DNA of 64,000 nt from an uncultured Peptostreptococcaceae bacterium (GTDB lineage Bacteria; Bacillota; Clostridia; Tissierellales; Peptoniphilaceae), in NCBI GenBank assembly GCA_947283485.1, contig CAMYOU010000003.1, forward strand, positions 15,184-79,183, in the 5' to 3' direction. Both the position numbers and the translations under genes were made by a program. This document shows, piece by piece, positions 54,904-63,063 of the stretch (its first letter is position 1; each line of letters starts with the position of its first letter). The notes under the pieces are model-generated. The model made no database searches. It saw only the letters and a program-made list of their open reading frames with translations, and was not told the DNA's origin.

Positions 54904-56688
54904 TTAGAAGACCAAGCCAAAGCGGACCATGCCGTCTTTGACTTCGAAGGTCGTCCATTTGCCGTCGACTTTGAGGCGGTAAACATCTCCCACGCCTTGC
55001 GGTGCGGGGATCGATACCATAACGGGTCCGTTCGAGCGCGTTTGCTTTCCGCTCTGATCGAGGAGGTTCACGGAGTACCGTCCATTGCCTCGATCGATGA
55101 CGGAGAGCTTGTACATGCCGGGGAGTGCCTTCTTCGAACCTTGAACCTTCACGCCGTCTTTGCCCAGTGTGACCTTCTCGCTCATTTTGCCGTTGCGAGA
55201 GAAGACCATCGGGATTGTAACGTATTTCCCATCCTCGGAGAGTTCAAAGGTCGTGTACACGCCGTCGACTTTGACGCGGTACGAGCCTTTTAATCCCTTG
55301 GGTGCGGGGATCGTGACGAGCATCAGTTCGTCGGAATAGACTTGATTGCCGTTCTCATCGACGAGGATGACATCTCTCTTGCCGTTTGCTTTCTCATTGA
55401 TGCGGACGCGTGTCGTCGCATCCACACTGCCTGCGGGTGCAACGGCATAGCCGTAATCCGTGCCCTCTTGTGCGGGAATCTGCGTCGCCGGCTTGGACGG
55501 CGTCGTCACGGACGGCACGCTCGGTATGCTCGGCGTGCTCGGAATGCTCGGGGTTGTGCCGCCCGTTCCGGGTTGATTCGGATTCGGGGCGACCGTGTAC
55601 GGGGGAACGGTTACCTTTGCGCTCTCACTTTCTTCGTAGTTATCCGTTCCTTTGATACAGACTTCATAGTCTCCTGCGGCAAGTCCGGTTACTTCCGTCC
55701 CTTGAATCGCTGTCCAGTCTTCGACACCTTGTTTGCGATATTGCATCTTGTCTGTCGTGCCGGTGATTTTGCCGTCGTTTCTTTCGGCGGTCGTCGGTGC
55801 GACACCTTCAAGACCCTCCGGTTTCGCTTGGTTTGCTTTCTTGATCGTGAATTCCTTGGGGAATTCTCCTTTGTATTTCCCCATGCCCTTTACCGTAACG
55901 GTATAGGTACCTGCATTCTTCGGTTTCTCGTTTTCGCCCAGTCCGGAACCGGAATAGGAAACCGTGTAATCCGTGTCACGCGTAAGACCTTCGCTGAAAG
56001 ACGGCTCTAGCACCTCGCCGGTGTAGGTCTGTACGAGATTCGATACCTCAAGATGTTCCTCAATAGGCTGCTGAGCCGGGGCGACCGTGTACGGGGGAAC
56101 GGTTACCTTTGCGCTCTCACTTTCTTCGTAGTTATCCGTTCCTTTGATACAGACTTCATAGTCTCCTGCGGCAAGTCCGGTTACTTCCGTCCCTTGAATC
56201 GCTGTCCAGTCTTCGACACCTTGTTTGCGATATTGCATCTTGTCTGTCGTGCCGGTGATTTTGCCGTCGTTTCTTTCGGCGGTCGTCGGTGCGACACCTT
56301 CAAGACCCTCCGGTTTCGCTTGGTTTGCTTTCTTGATCGTGAATTCCTTGGGGAATTCTCCTTTGTATTTCCCCATGCCCTTTACCGTAACGGTATAGGT
56401 ACCTGCATTCTTCGGTTTCTCGTTTTCGCCCAGTCCGGAACCGGAATAGGAAACCGTGTAATCCGTGTCACGCGTAAGACCTTCGCTGAAAGACGGCTCT
56501 AGCACCTCGCCGGTGTAGGTCTGTACGAGATTCGATACCTCAAGATGTTCCTCAATAGGCTGCTGAGCCGGGGCGACCGTTCCACCCGTATCTGCGGATG
56601 CGCGATCGTACCATACGGCGGGCAGAATGATGAGTGCCATAAGTAGCACGATGGCAATGCCCTTCCATGATTTTGTGATGGTTTTCAT
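54904..56688 (-). CDS. Secreted repeat-containing surface protein
   Basis: Seen: from ATG 56688 (AGGAGG upstream) 594 residues. Signal peptide residues 1-32 (cleavage near ASADT). Two identical 164-residue units cover about residues 40-367. Each has an Ig-like/MBG-type half with QTYTGEVLEPSF and NAGTYTVTVKGMGKYKG, then a second half with ITGTTDKMQYRK and LAAGDYEVCIKGTDNYEESE. A Pro/Ser/Thr-rich linker (about 368-425) leads to two related 70-residue C-terminal modules, each with an I-PAP-G-Y-R-KVDG-TTFE pattern, ending in Phe. No LPXTG anchor or membrane tail is seen, so attachment is non-covalent or it is released. Adhesin or matrix role is inferred. Expression seems controlled by an ACAG-repeat leader and terminator. 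Confidence 0.85.
   Translation of the reverse strand: MKTITKSWKGIAIVLLMALIILPAVWYDRASADTGGTVAPAQQPIEEHLEVSNLVQTYTGEVLEPSFSEGLTRDTDYTVSYSGSGLGENEKPKNAGTYTVTVKGMGKYKGEFPKEFTIKKANQAKPEGLEGVAPTTAERNDGKITGTTDKMQYRKQGVEDWTAIQGTEVTGLAAGDYEVCIKGTDNYEESESAKVTVPPYTVAPAQQPIEEHLEVSNLVQTYTGEVLEPSFSEGLTRDTDYTVSYSGSGLGENEKPKNAGTYTVTVKGMGKYKGEFPKEFTIKKANQAKPEGLEGVAPTTAERNDGKITGTTDKMQYRKQGVEDWTAIQGTEVTGLAAGDYEVCIKGTDNYEESESAKVTVPPYTVAPNPNQPGTGGTTPSIPSTPSIPSVPSVTTPSKPATQIPAQEGTDYGYAVAPAGSVDATTRVRINEKANGKRDVILVDENGNQVYSDELMLVTIPAPKGLKGSYRVKVDGVYTTFELSEDGKYVTIPMVFSRNGKMSEKVTLGKDGVKVQGSKKALPGMYKLSVIDRGNGRYSVNLLDQSGKQTRSNGPVMVSIPAPQGVGDVYRLKVDGKWTTFEVKDGMVRFGLVF
55586..56077. repeat. 492-bp tandem repeat, copy 2
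   Basis: Identical by eye to 56078-56569; encodes 164 residues of the surface protein. Exact identity implies a recent duplication or gene conversion. Confidence 0.9.
56078..56569. repeat. 492-bp tandem repeat, copy 1
   Basis: Identical to 55586-56077. A further 10 bases of the next unit continue to about 56579, which marks the duplication junction. Confidence 0.9.
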
Positions 56689-56851
56689 GAAACCTCCTCC
56701 TTTTTTTGTTTTATTGTTGCAGAGAAAAAGTTGCGGGCGCATGCACCTCTCCTCCGCATTGCGAACGACCTCGGCTCTCCGAGACCGATTGCAACGATCT
56801 TGTGCTTGCGGGGTGTCGACGTCCCTTTTCTCTACGCAATCGTCCGGACAC

Positions 56852-56872
56852 AAAAAAATCCCCGCAGGATTA

Positions 56873-56886
<14 letters not shown>
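56852..56886 (-). terminator. Attenuator terminator in the surface-protein leader
   Basis: Minus strand CCCCGAGGATT (56886-56876) pairs with AATCCTGCGGGG (56871-56860) with one bulged G, tetraloop TGAT, then seven T (56858-56852). The tandem stop codons TGATAA of the leader ORF begin in the loop. It lies 164 bases before the surface-protein ATG, and no good promoter is seen between. Confidence 0.85.
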
Positions 56887-57004
<118 letters not shown>

Positions 57005-57028
57005 GTCAACCTCCAGCTTGCCACTTTC

Positions 57029-57057
57029 AGTATACCTTTTCCTTGGCTTCTTTGCAA
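57029..57057 (-). promoter_or_regulatory. Promoter of the surface-protein leader
   Basis: Minus strand TTGCAA (57057-57052), 17-base spacer, TATACT (57034-57029). The predicted start lies about 20 bases before the leader ATG. Confidence 0.7.
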
Positions 57058-57132
57058 GCTTCGGGACGTTTCTTTCTCTTTTCCGTTCGTTTTTGGGAGG
57101 ACAAGCGTCCGCTCCTCTTCGTCACGCTCTTT

Positions 57133-57240
57133 CTCCTCGTCATGCTCGTCCTGTCCACCCATTTCATCCTCACGGGATTCTAAAAGATTCTCTCAGACAT
57201 CAAAAAACGCACTCCGATTGGGGTGCGTTTCTTTTTTTGC
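57133..57240. repeat. Direct repeat, right copy (about 108 bp)
   Basis: Matches 54781-54890 over its length. Together the two copies bracket the surface-protein gene and its leader. On the minus strand it provides the terminator of the PAP2 gene (hairpin AAACGCAC, 57205-57212, with GTGCGTTT, 57223-57230). Confidence 0.75.
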
Positions 57241-57256
57241 AACTTTTTCTCAAAAT

Positions 57257-57760
57257 CTATCTCTTATAGCGTGTCTTGCGTTCCATGGTGAAGCCCACGA
57301 CGGCGCCGAGGATGATGCCGCCCAAGATATCGGTGGGATAGTGGACCATCAGGACCATGCGCGAGACGGCGATGAGGATCGCGAGGACGAGAAAGATCCA
57401 CGCGTAGCGTTCGCGATGGAGGAAAAAATAGGTCTCAAAGGCGACGAGCGTATGTCCCGAGGGGAACGAGTAGTCGCGCGGCGCTTTGATCATGAGGACG
57501 ATCGACGGATCGAGGACATAGGGGCGTATCCGGTGCACGATGTTCTTGAGGATGAGATTCCCTGCGACGAAGCCGACGAGAAGCGTCATAAGAAGATAAA
57601 ATCCCGTCTTGCGGGTCTTCGGAAAGAGCAAAAAGACGCATCCGAGGAGAATAAAGAAAATCCCTCCGTCGCCGAGATGCGTGAGATAGGCAAGAAACGG
57701 TCGGACGGGTCTTGTGAGGTCGGCGATGCGATAGAGTAGGGTGAGTTCGTAGGCGTTCAT
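57257..57760 (-). CDS. PAP2-family membrane phosphatase
   Basis: Seen: 167 residues, five or six helices. The phosphatase signature is complete: KNIVHRIRPY near residue 72 (K-x6-RP form), FPSGHT near residue 98, and SRMVLMVHYPTD near residue 133 (SR-x5-H). Small members dephosphorylate undecaprenyl pyrophosphate, phosphatidic acid or PGP; the size suits a UppP-like BcrC or lipid phosphatase. It follows the 64-residue membrane protein by 44 bases. Confidence 0.92.
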   Translation of the reverse strand: MNAYELTLLYRIADLTRPVRPFLAYLTHLGDGGIFFILLGCVFLLFPKTRKTGFYLLMTLLVGFVAGNLILKNIVHRIRPYVLDPSIVLMIKAPRDYSFPSGHTLVAFETYFFLHRERYAWIFLVLAILIAVSRMVLMVHYPTDILGGIILGAVVGFTMERKTRYKR

Positions 57761-57804
57761 GGCATGCTCCTTCAGAAAAAATACGTGTGCGCGGTGGCGG
57801 ATCG

Positions 57805-57999
57805 CTAGCTCCGGTCGTCATCGTCGTCGTTCTTCTCTCTCGAGAGGACGAGGAGTCTCGAGATGCCGGCGACGAGTCCCAGGATCGGGATGAGGGCGAT
57901 GTACCACTTGGGATAGCGGCGAATGAGCACCACGGTGAGGACGACGCTCGCAAGGATCGACGTGAGCGCCTCGGCATAGTCTCTCTTTTTTCCCTTCAT
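57805..57999 (-). CDS. Small membrane protein, 64 aa
   Basis: Seen: GGAGGG before ATG 57999; two hydrophobic helices (about residues 11-27 and 32-51) separated by RRYPKW, and an Asp-rich tail (five Asp near the end). No family recognised. Upstream of PAP2 and probably cotranscribed. Positive loop and acidic tail suggest both termini are cytoplasmic. Confidence 0.55.
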   Translation of the reverse strand: MKGKKRDYAEALTSILASVVLTVVLIRRYPKWYIALIPILGLVAGISRLLVLSREKNDDDDDRS

Positions 58000-58035
58000 G
58001 GCTTTCCCTCCTTGCGACTATCATAGCATAGAATG

Positions 58036-58065
58036 AAAAAAACCGTCTCGCGAAAGACGGTTTTT
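58036..58065. terminator. Terminator after rlmH
   Basis: ACCGTCT (58042-58048) pairs with AGACGGT (58055-58061), A run left and T run right, directly after the rlmH stop. Confidence 0.75.
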
Positions 58066-58536
58066 CTATTTGTGATAGCTCTCGCCCTTGTGGATCTTAA
58101 AGGCGCGATAGATCTGTTCCATGACGATGACGCGCATGAGCTGATGCGGATAGGTGATGCGGCCGAAAGAGATTTTCCCCCGCGCGGCGTTCTTCACGCG
58201 CTCGGAGAGTCCGTGGGACGATCCGATGACGAAAGTGATCTCGTCGCCGCGGTCGTCGTGCGTGCCGATGAGTCTCGCAAAATCGGGGCTTGTCATCATT
58301 TCGCCGCCGCTGTCGAAGACATAGAGCGCACCTTTTGCCTTGGCGAGGATTTTCTCGCCTTCTCGCTCGAGGGCGCGGGCGATCTCGGCGTCGCCGGGTT
58401 TCTCGGGGAGTCTCTCCTCTTTGAGTTCCGTGAGGCGCACGTCCGCGTAGCGCGAGAGGCGTTTCGCATATTCCTCATAGGCGGCGGTAAAATACCGCTC
58501 CTTGAGCGTGCCGATGGCGATAAGGTGGATTCTCAT
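58066..58536 (-). CDS. rlmH: 23S rRNA (pseudouridine-1915-N3) methyltransferase RlmH
   Basis: Methylates pseudouridine 1915 in helix 69 of assembled ribosomes using SAM (SPOUT fold). Seen: 156 residues, standard length. LDSGGEM-type loop (here YVFDSGGEMMTS near residue 73), the knot motif FVIGSSHGLSE near residue 103 and the C-terminal RITYPHQLMRVIVMEQIYRAFKI are all conserved. Overlaps walJ by 4 bases. In staphylococci this gene is the SCC attachment site; no such element is seen here. Confidence 0.96.
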   Translation of the reverse strand: MRIHLIAIGTLKERYFTAAYEEYAKRLSRYADVRLTELKEERLPEKPGDAEIARALEREGEKILAKAKGALYVFDSGGEMMTSPDFARLIGTHDDRGDEITFVIGSSHGLSERVKNAARGKISFGRITYPHQLMRVIVMEQIYRAFKIHKGESYHK

Positions 58537-59315
58537 AGGTTCACCCAGTTTCCCGGCGCGGGCGTCGCGACGAGGAGATGGACGTCTTCGCCGATCTTTG
58601 CCCCGCGTTTTTCGAGCGCGGCTTCGGTGGTCGCGCGTGCGAGCGCGGGCGTGTTGTTTTCCTCCGAGAGATGACTTAGGACGACGACGGCTTCGCGCGT
58701 GAGGGTCTCGGCGAGAATGGTCGCGCAGTCGTCGTTCGAGAGATGACCTTCACGCGAGCGAATGCGCCTCTTGAGGCTCGGACTGTATGCGCCGTCAAGG
58801 AGCATCTTGACGTCGTGATTCGATTCGATGTGATAGAGATCCGCGCCGTCCATGGCGGCGTGTGCCTCGGGCGTGATGACGCCGGTGTCGGTCATGTAGA
58901 AGATTTTCTTCTTCCCTTCCGTGAGCGTAAAACCGACGGGTTCGGCGGCATCGTGCGAAATGGGAAAGGTCGCGATTTCGAGATCGCGATAGGCGACGAC
59001 ACCCCGTCTTGCGAGGACAAAACGCTTGTCGTCGTCCAGTTGTGCAAGTAGGGTATCCATCGCGAGATGCGTGCCGTAGGTCGCGAAGATGTCGAGATCC
59101 AAGCGTTTCGCAAGGACTCTGAGACCCGCGACGTGATCGTTGTGTTCGTGCGTGACGAAGACGGCGTCGAGGGTCTCGGGGTCAACGCCCGCCGCACGGA
59201 GTCTTACCTCGATCTGTCGGGCGGAAATCCCCGCGTCGATGAGGATCCGTGCGTGTTCGGTCTCGATATAGGCGGCATTGCCGCGACTTCCCGCCGCAAG
59301 CGTGAGATAGCGCAC
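58533..59315 (-). CDS. walJ: MBL-fold hydrolase WalJ/YycJ
   Basis: Seen: 260 residues. Metal site THEHNDHVAGL near residue 54 (HxHxDH), an Asp in YMTDTG near residue 145, and ESNHD and VVLSHLSEENN later. Family knowledge: YycJ (WalJ) is a double-strand-dependent 5'-3' exonuclease-like enzyme acting in DNA repair and cell-wall/division coordination in the walRK region. Here it lies beside rlmH, as in many Firmicutes, but walRK is not in the window. Its ATG overlaps the end of the ATPase gene. Confidence 0.88.
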   Translation of the reverse strand: MRYLTLAAGSRGNAAYIETEHARILIDAGISARQIEVRLRAAGVDPETLDAVFVTHEHNDHVAGLRVLAKRLDLDIFATYGTHLAMDTLLAQLDDDKRFVLARRGVVAYRDLEIATFPISHDAAEPVGFTLTEGKKKIFYMTDTGVITPEAHAAMDGADLYHIESNHDVKMLLDGAYSPSLKRRIRSREGHLSNDDCATILAETLTREAVVVLSHLSEENNTPALARATTEAALEKRGAKIGEDVHLLVATPAPGNWVNL

Positions 59316-62008
59316 TAGATACGCCTCCTGTTGCGGAGCGATTTATAGACTTCGCCCGCGACGAGCGGCAGGAATGCGAGCGGCAGGATGATGAGCCAAT
59401 CCGTAAGTCCGAGTGTGACGAAGCGGAAAATCTTCGCAAAGGCGGGCACATAGAGCACCAAGAGCGTCACGAGGAAACTGAAGCCGACGCCGTAGTTTAA
59501 CGCCTTATTCGTAAAGACGCCGAGCTCCACGAGCGTAAAATGATCCGAGCGGATCGAGTACGAACGCAACAGTTCCGCGAGAATGAGGGTCACGAGCGCA
59601 ATCGTGCGTGCGCCTTCAAGATGTCCGCTGTAGAGGTGCATGCCGACGCGATAGCTGATGAGCGTCGCCGCGGCGATCGTGAGAGACTGCACGGCAATCC
59701 CGGTGATCGTATGTCCGTCGAGGATCGGTTCATCGGGTCTTCTCGGCGGTACATTCATGATGTCCTCCGCACCGGGTTCCACGCCGAGCGCGAGCGCGGG
59801 GAAAGAGTCCGTCACGAGATTGAGCCACAAAAGTTGAATCGGTAAGAACGGCACGTCCCAATCCGCCAAGATCGCCACAAGGACGATGAGGACTTCACCG
59901 ATATTACACGAGAGTAAGAATTTTACAAATTTTTTGATATTCGCGTAGATGACGCGACCTTCTTCGACCGCGTGGACAATCGTGGCAAAATTGTCGTCCG
60001 TTAGGATGACGTCGGCGGTATTCTTCGCGACGTCCGTGCCCGTAATGCCCATGGAGATCCCGATGTCCGCTTTCTTAATCGCGGGGGCGTCGTTGACCCC
60101 GTCGCCCGTCATCGCGACGATCTCGCCGCGCGTGCGGAGAGCCGTGACGATGCGTACTTTGTGCTCGGGACTGACGCGCGCAAAGATTTTCTTCGTCGGC
60201 ACGTATTCCACGAGTTCCTCGTCGGTGTATTTGTCGAGTTCACTCCCCATGACGGCTTCGCTCTCATCCGTGATCATGCCGAGATCCTTGCCGATCGCAA
60301 TGGCGGTGTCGAGATAGTCGCCCGTAATCATCATCGGCACGATGCCCGCCTTGCGACAGAGCGCGATCGCGTCGACGACTTCTTCACGCGGCGGATCGAT
60401 CATACCCATAAGACCCAGGAAAATGAGGTTTTGCTCGTCGATCTCGGTCTTGGGATGTTTGGGCACGGCGTCGATCACGCGAAAGGCGAACGCCAGGACG
60501 CGCAGCGCACCCCGTGCGAGACACGTATTTTCATCGGTAATCGCCTTTTTCCGCACTTCGTCGAGCGGGAGGTTCTGTCTATTCGTGAGAATGGTTGTGG
60601 AGCGTTTGAGGACTTCGTCCGGTGCCCCTTTCACAAACTGGACGATCTTGCCTTCGATAAAATTCGTATGGAACGTGGACATGAGTTTCCGATCGGAGTC
60701 AAAGGGGATTTCCTCGATGCGCGGATACGCTTCGGCGAGTTCTTTTGCCGTGAGACCTTTTTTGCCCGCCACGGTCAAGAGTGCGCCCTCGGTGGGGTCG
60801 CCGAAGACCGTCATGCGCCCGTCTTTGGGGACGAGTTTCGCGTCATTGCAGAGCGTCGCCGCGACGAGCATCGTATAGAGCGAGGTGAGTTTGTCGTCGG
60901 AGAGGACTTCTTCTCCGACCATGAGATCGCCCTCCAGTTCGTAGCCCGTGCCGGTGACGTTGACTTCGGTGTCGTCTACGTAAATTTTCTTCACCGTCAT
61001 CTCGTTCTTCGTGAGCGTGCCCGTTTTGTCGCTGGCGATAAAGGTCGTCGTGCCGAGCGTCTCGACGGCGAGGAGTTTCTTCACAATGGCGTTTCTCGTC
61101 GCCATTCTGCGCATCCCGAGCGAAAGCACGATCGTGACGATGGCGGGTAAGCCCTCGGGGACTGCCGCGACGGCGAGTGCAACACTCGTCATAAACATCT
61201 CGAGGAAGTGATTGCCGTGCAGATACCCCGCGATGAAGACCACCGCGCAGACGATGAGCACGAGAAAACCGAGATTGCGCCCGAGGACGGCGAGTTTCCT
61301 TTGGAGGGGTGTCGCTTCTTCTTCATAGGACGAGATCGTCGTTGCGATCTTCCCGATCTCCGTCTCCTCTCCCGTCGCCGTGACGATGCCGCGTCCGTGA
61401 CCGTAGGTGACGATCGAAGACGAATACGCCATATTGGCGCGATCCGCAAGGGCGGTGTCGCGATCGTAGACCGCACGCGCGTCTTTCTCCGCCGCGACCG
61501 ATTCCCCCGTAAAACTCGACTCGTCGATCTTGAGATTGACCGATTCCGTGAGTCTCATGTCTGCCGGGACGATATCCCCCGTCTCAAGCTCTACAACATC
61601 CCCCGGAACGAGTTCGCGCGACGGGAGTTCCAGATACACGCCGTCTCGCAAGACTTTTGCCGTGGGACTTGCCATCTTTCTAAGAGCCAAGACCGCTTCC
61701 TCCGCACGCGACTCCTGATAGAGCCCGAGTGCCGCGTTTAGAATCACGATCGCGATGATGACGAGCGCGTCCACTCCCTCACCGACGAAAAAGCTGATCA
61801 CACTCGCCGCGATGAGGATGAGGACGAGCACATCCTTGAACTGCTCGATGAGTTTTGCGCCGAGCGTTTTTTTCTTTCCCTCGGCAAGTTCGTTCGCGCC
61901 GTATTCTTCGAGCCGCTCACAGGCGGCCGCGCTTGAGAGTCCCTTCGACCCGTCCGTTTTCAAAGCCTCTAAGACTTCTTCTTCTTTCTTCTTATAAAAT
62001 GCTTCCAT
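59315..62008 (-). CDS. P-type Ca2+/Mn2+-ATPase under a manganese riboswitch
   Basis: Seen: 897 residues, ten helices, SERCA-like. TGES is in SFTGESVAA near residue 165, PEGLPA near residue 285 (helix 4), DKTGTLT with catalytic Asp near residue 327, TGDGVNDAPAIKKAD near residue 620, helix-5 CNIGEV and helix-6 NLVTDSFPALALG, so both cation sites look filled. Such pumps are usually called Ca2+-ATPases. The yybP-ykoY element in its leader argues for Mn2+ export, as for the Lactococcus YoaB pump (known example). AAGGAGG precedes the ATG. It overlaps walJ by one base, so excess manganese may also raise walJ and rlmH. Confidence 0.92.
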   Translation of the reverse strand: MEAFYKKKEEEVLEALKTDGSKGLSSAAACERLEEYGANELAEGKKKTLGAKLIEQFKDVLVLILIAASVISFFVGEGVDALVIIAIVILNAALGLYQESRAEEAVLALRKMASPTAKVLRDGVYLELPSRELVPGDVVELETGDIVPADMRLTESVNLKIDESSFTGESVAAEKDARAVYDRDTALADRANMAYSSSIVTYGHGRGIVTATGEETEIGKIATTISSYEEEATPLQRKLAVLGRNLGFLVLIVCAVVFIAGYLHGNHFLEMFMTSVALAVAAVPEGLPAIVTIVLSLGMRRMATRNAIVKKLLAVETLGTTTFIASDKTGTLTKNEMTVKKIYVDDTEVNVTGTGYELEGDLMVGEEVLSDDKLTSLYTMLVAATLCNDAKLVPKDGRMTVFGDPTEGALLTVAGKKGLTAKELAEAYPRIEEIPFDSDRKLMSTFHTNFIEGKIVQFVKGAPDEVLKRSTTILTNRQNLPLDEVRKKAITDENTCLARGALRVLAFAFRVIDAVPKHPKTEIDEQNLIFLGLMGMIDPPREEVVDAIALCRKAGIVPMMITGDYLDTAIAIGKDLGMITDESEAVMGSELDKYTDEELVEYVPTKKIFARVSPEHKVRIVTALRTRGEIVAMTGDGVNDAPAIKKADIGISMGITGTDVAKNTADVILTDDNFATIVHAVEEGRVIYANIKKFVKFLLSCNIGEVLIVLVAILADWDVPFLPIQLLWLNLVTDSFPALALGVEPGAEDIMNVPPRRPDEPILDGHTITGIAVQSLTIAAATLISYRVGMHLYSGHLEGARTIALVTLILAELLRSYSIRSDHFTLVELGVFTNKALNYGVGFSFLVTLLVLYVPAFAKIFRFVTLGLTDWLIILPLAFLPLVAGEVYKSLRNRRRI

Positions 62009-62022
62009 CCTGACCTCCTTAC

Positions 62023-62054
62023 AAAAAAAGACCCTTGCCCTAAGACAAGAGTCT
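62023..62054 (-). terminator. Riboswitch expression-platform terminator
   Basis: Minus strand AGAC-CTTG arm (62054-62044) pairs with CAAG-GTCT (62037-62030), then seven T (62029-62023). Its 5' arm shares bases with the aptamer P1 helix, so the two are exclusive. Confidence 0.8.
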
Positions 62055-62131
62055 CGCTACCGAATCACGGTCCCGCGCCGGGTGAAATCACCGTACTGAC
62101 GACCACGGGAAAATTAGCTACTCCCCCTTGT
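62045..62131 (-). ncRNA. yybP-ykoY manganese riboswitch
   Basis: Minus strand 62131 to 62045. P1 is formed by ACAAG and CTTGT; the conserved GGGGAGTAGC follows, then a hairpin CCCGTGG..., then CGTCAGTACGGTGA-TTTCACCCGGC (the second conserved loop with its short hairpin), ending GTAGCGAGACTC. These are the invariant blocks of the yybP-ykoY (Mn2+-sensing) class. Mn2+ binding should stabilise P1 and prevent the terminator, switching the ATPase gene on. Clear by pattern; a covariance search would confirm. Confidence 0.88.
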
Positions 62132-62175
62132 ACTCCGTATGCCACGGAGAAAGTGTACGCATGAAAAAGGTGCGC

Positions 62176-62568
62176 CTATCTGCGCTCGATCTTTGCCGCC
62201 TTGAGATCTTTTACGAGATTCTTCTGGATCTCGATCAGTTTTTCGTGGACATCACAAGTCGACGTGCGCTTCATATTGCAACTTTCAGGATTCTCCATGC
62301 AACGATTGAGGACGATCGGTCCCTGCGTCGCCTCGATGACCTCATAGAGACTCACCGCGACCCCCGGACGCGCCATCATATAGCCGCCGTTGGCACCGCG
62401 CTTCGCGACCGTAAGCCCCGCAAGATTGAGTTTTCTTAGAATCTTCAAGGTAAAACGAAGCGGAATCTCGAGTTCCTCCGAGAGTTCACTCGCCGGTACC
62501 ACGCGATTCGCATTCAAAAGATATTCCACCAGGCGAAAACCGTAGTCATTTTCCACCGTGAGTCTCAC
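62176..62568 (-). CDS. Rrf2-family Fe-S regulator (IscR/NsrR/CymR-like)
   Basis: Seen: GTG start at 62568 with a GGGGGG-type site 7 bases upstream gives 130 residues beginning MRLTVENDYG, the standard Rrf2 start. The longer TTG start at 62574 would overlap the ribosome site. Winged HTH at about residues 24-50 with KILRKLNLAGL, wing RGANGGYMMARP, and three Cys at 90, 97 and 105 in the spacing of a [2Fe-2S]-binding Rrf2 protein. So it probably senses iron-sulphur or nitrosative state. It lies 45 bases upstream of the Mn riboswitch, and targets are unknown. Confidence 0.88.
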   Translation of the reverse strand: MRLTVENDYGFRLVEYLLNANRVVPASELSEELEIPLRFTLKILRKLNLAGLTVAKRGANGGYMMARPGVAVSLYEVIEATQGPIVLNRCMENPESCNMKRTSTCDVHEKLIEIQKNLVKDLKAAKIERR

Positions 62569-62605
62569 GGACAATCCCCCCTTTGTTCGGTATTCAATCT
62601 TTGTA

Positions 62606-62634
62606 AGTATACCACAGAACGCATCTTTTGATAA
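62606..62634 (-). promoter_or_regulatory. Promoter of the Rrf2 gene
   Basis: Minus strand TTATCA (62634-62629), 17-base spacer, TATACT (62611-62606), preceded by TGG (extended -10). Confidence 0.65.
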
Positions 62635-62642
62635 GAGCGTAT

Positions 62643-62676
62643 AAAAAAATCCCCTCCTAAAATGAGGAAGGGAGAA
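62643..62676 (-). terminator. Terminator of the small exported peptide gene
   Basis: Minus strand TCCC-CCTC pairs with GAGG-GGGA around ATTTTA, followed by seven T (62649-62643). Confidence 0.65.
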
Positions 62677-62692
62677 TCATCGGAAAACGACC

Positions 62693-62791
62693 TTAGTCGT
62701 TCGCTACCATGCCGTAAGCGCGACCACCCGCAAAAATGGGATTCGAGAAAAAGAGCGCTCCAAAAAGAATCGAAATGCGATTTTTTTTCAT
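62693..62791 (-). CDS. 32-residue exported peptide precursor
   Basis: Seen: AGGAGG 9 bases before ATG 62791, a TTGCAT/TAATAT promoter upstream and a terminator downstream, so a complete small transcription unit. The peptide has a basic start (KKNR), a hydrophobic core (ISILFGALFFSNPIFA), then GG and a short polar tail RAYGMVAND. This looks like a signal peptide releasing a peptide of about 9-11 residues, or alternatively a single-helix membrane peptide. No known pheromone or bacteriocin class is recognised, and no peptidase or transporter gene is next to it. Confidence 0.5.
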   Translation of the reverse strand: MKKNRISILFGALFFSNPIFAGGRAYGMVAND

Positions 62792-62825
62792 GATCCAATA
62801 CCTCCTTCTACTCTTAAAGTATCCG

Positions 62826-62855
62826 CCCCCCTCGTGTTTTTTGGATATCGGGGGG
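62826..62855 (-). other. Leader hairpin of the exported-peptide gene
   Basis: CCCCCC (62826-62831 on plus) and GGGGGG (62850-62855) face each other over 18 bases in the 5' leader. It could stabilise the mRNA or act as a protein-binding site. Confidence 0.5.
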
Positions 62856-62866
62856 AACGAGAATGA

Positions 62867-62895
62867 ATATTAGCACGGTTGAAACAAAAATGCAA
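62867..62895 (-). promoter_or_regulatory. Promoter of the exported-peptide gene
   Basis: Minus strand TTGCAT (62895-62890), 17-base spacer, TAATAT (62872-62867). Confidence 0.6.
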
Positions 62896-63063
62896 GCTTT
62901 TTGGGAAAAATTTTTTCCCGCATGGGAATCGGTGAAAAGTAGACGTTTTCCCGCGTGTTTTCCCGTCTCTTACCTCTCCTAAAATATCTTTTTCGTCATC
63001 GCATGATCGCTTGCAAAACGTTTTTTTGTCTTTTCGGTACGCAGTGAAAAAATTTTTTGCGTG

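Noticed and set aside
58066..58100. SCC-type attachment site at the rlmH end
   Set aside because: The 3' end of rlmH runs straight into its terminator, with no duplicated att sequence or recombinase gene nearby.
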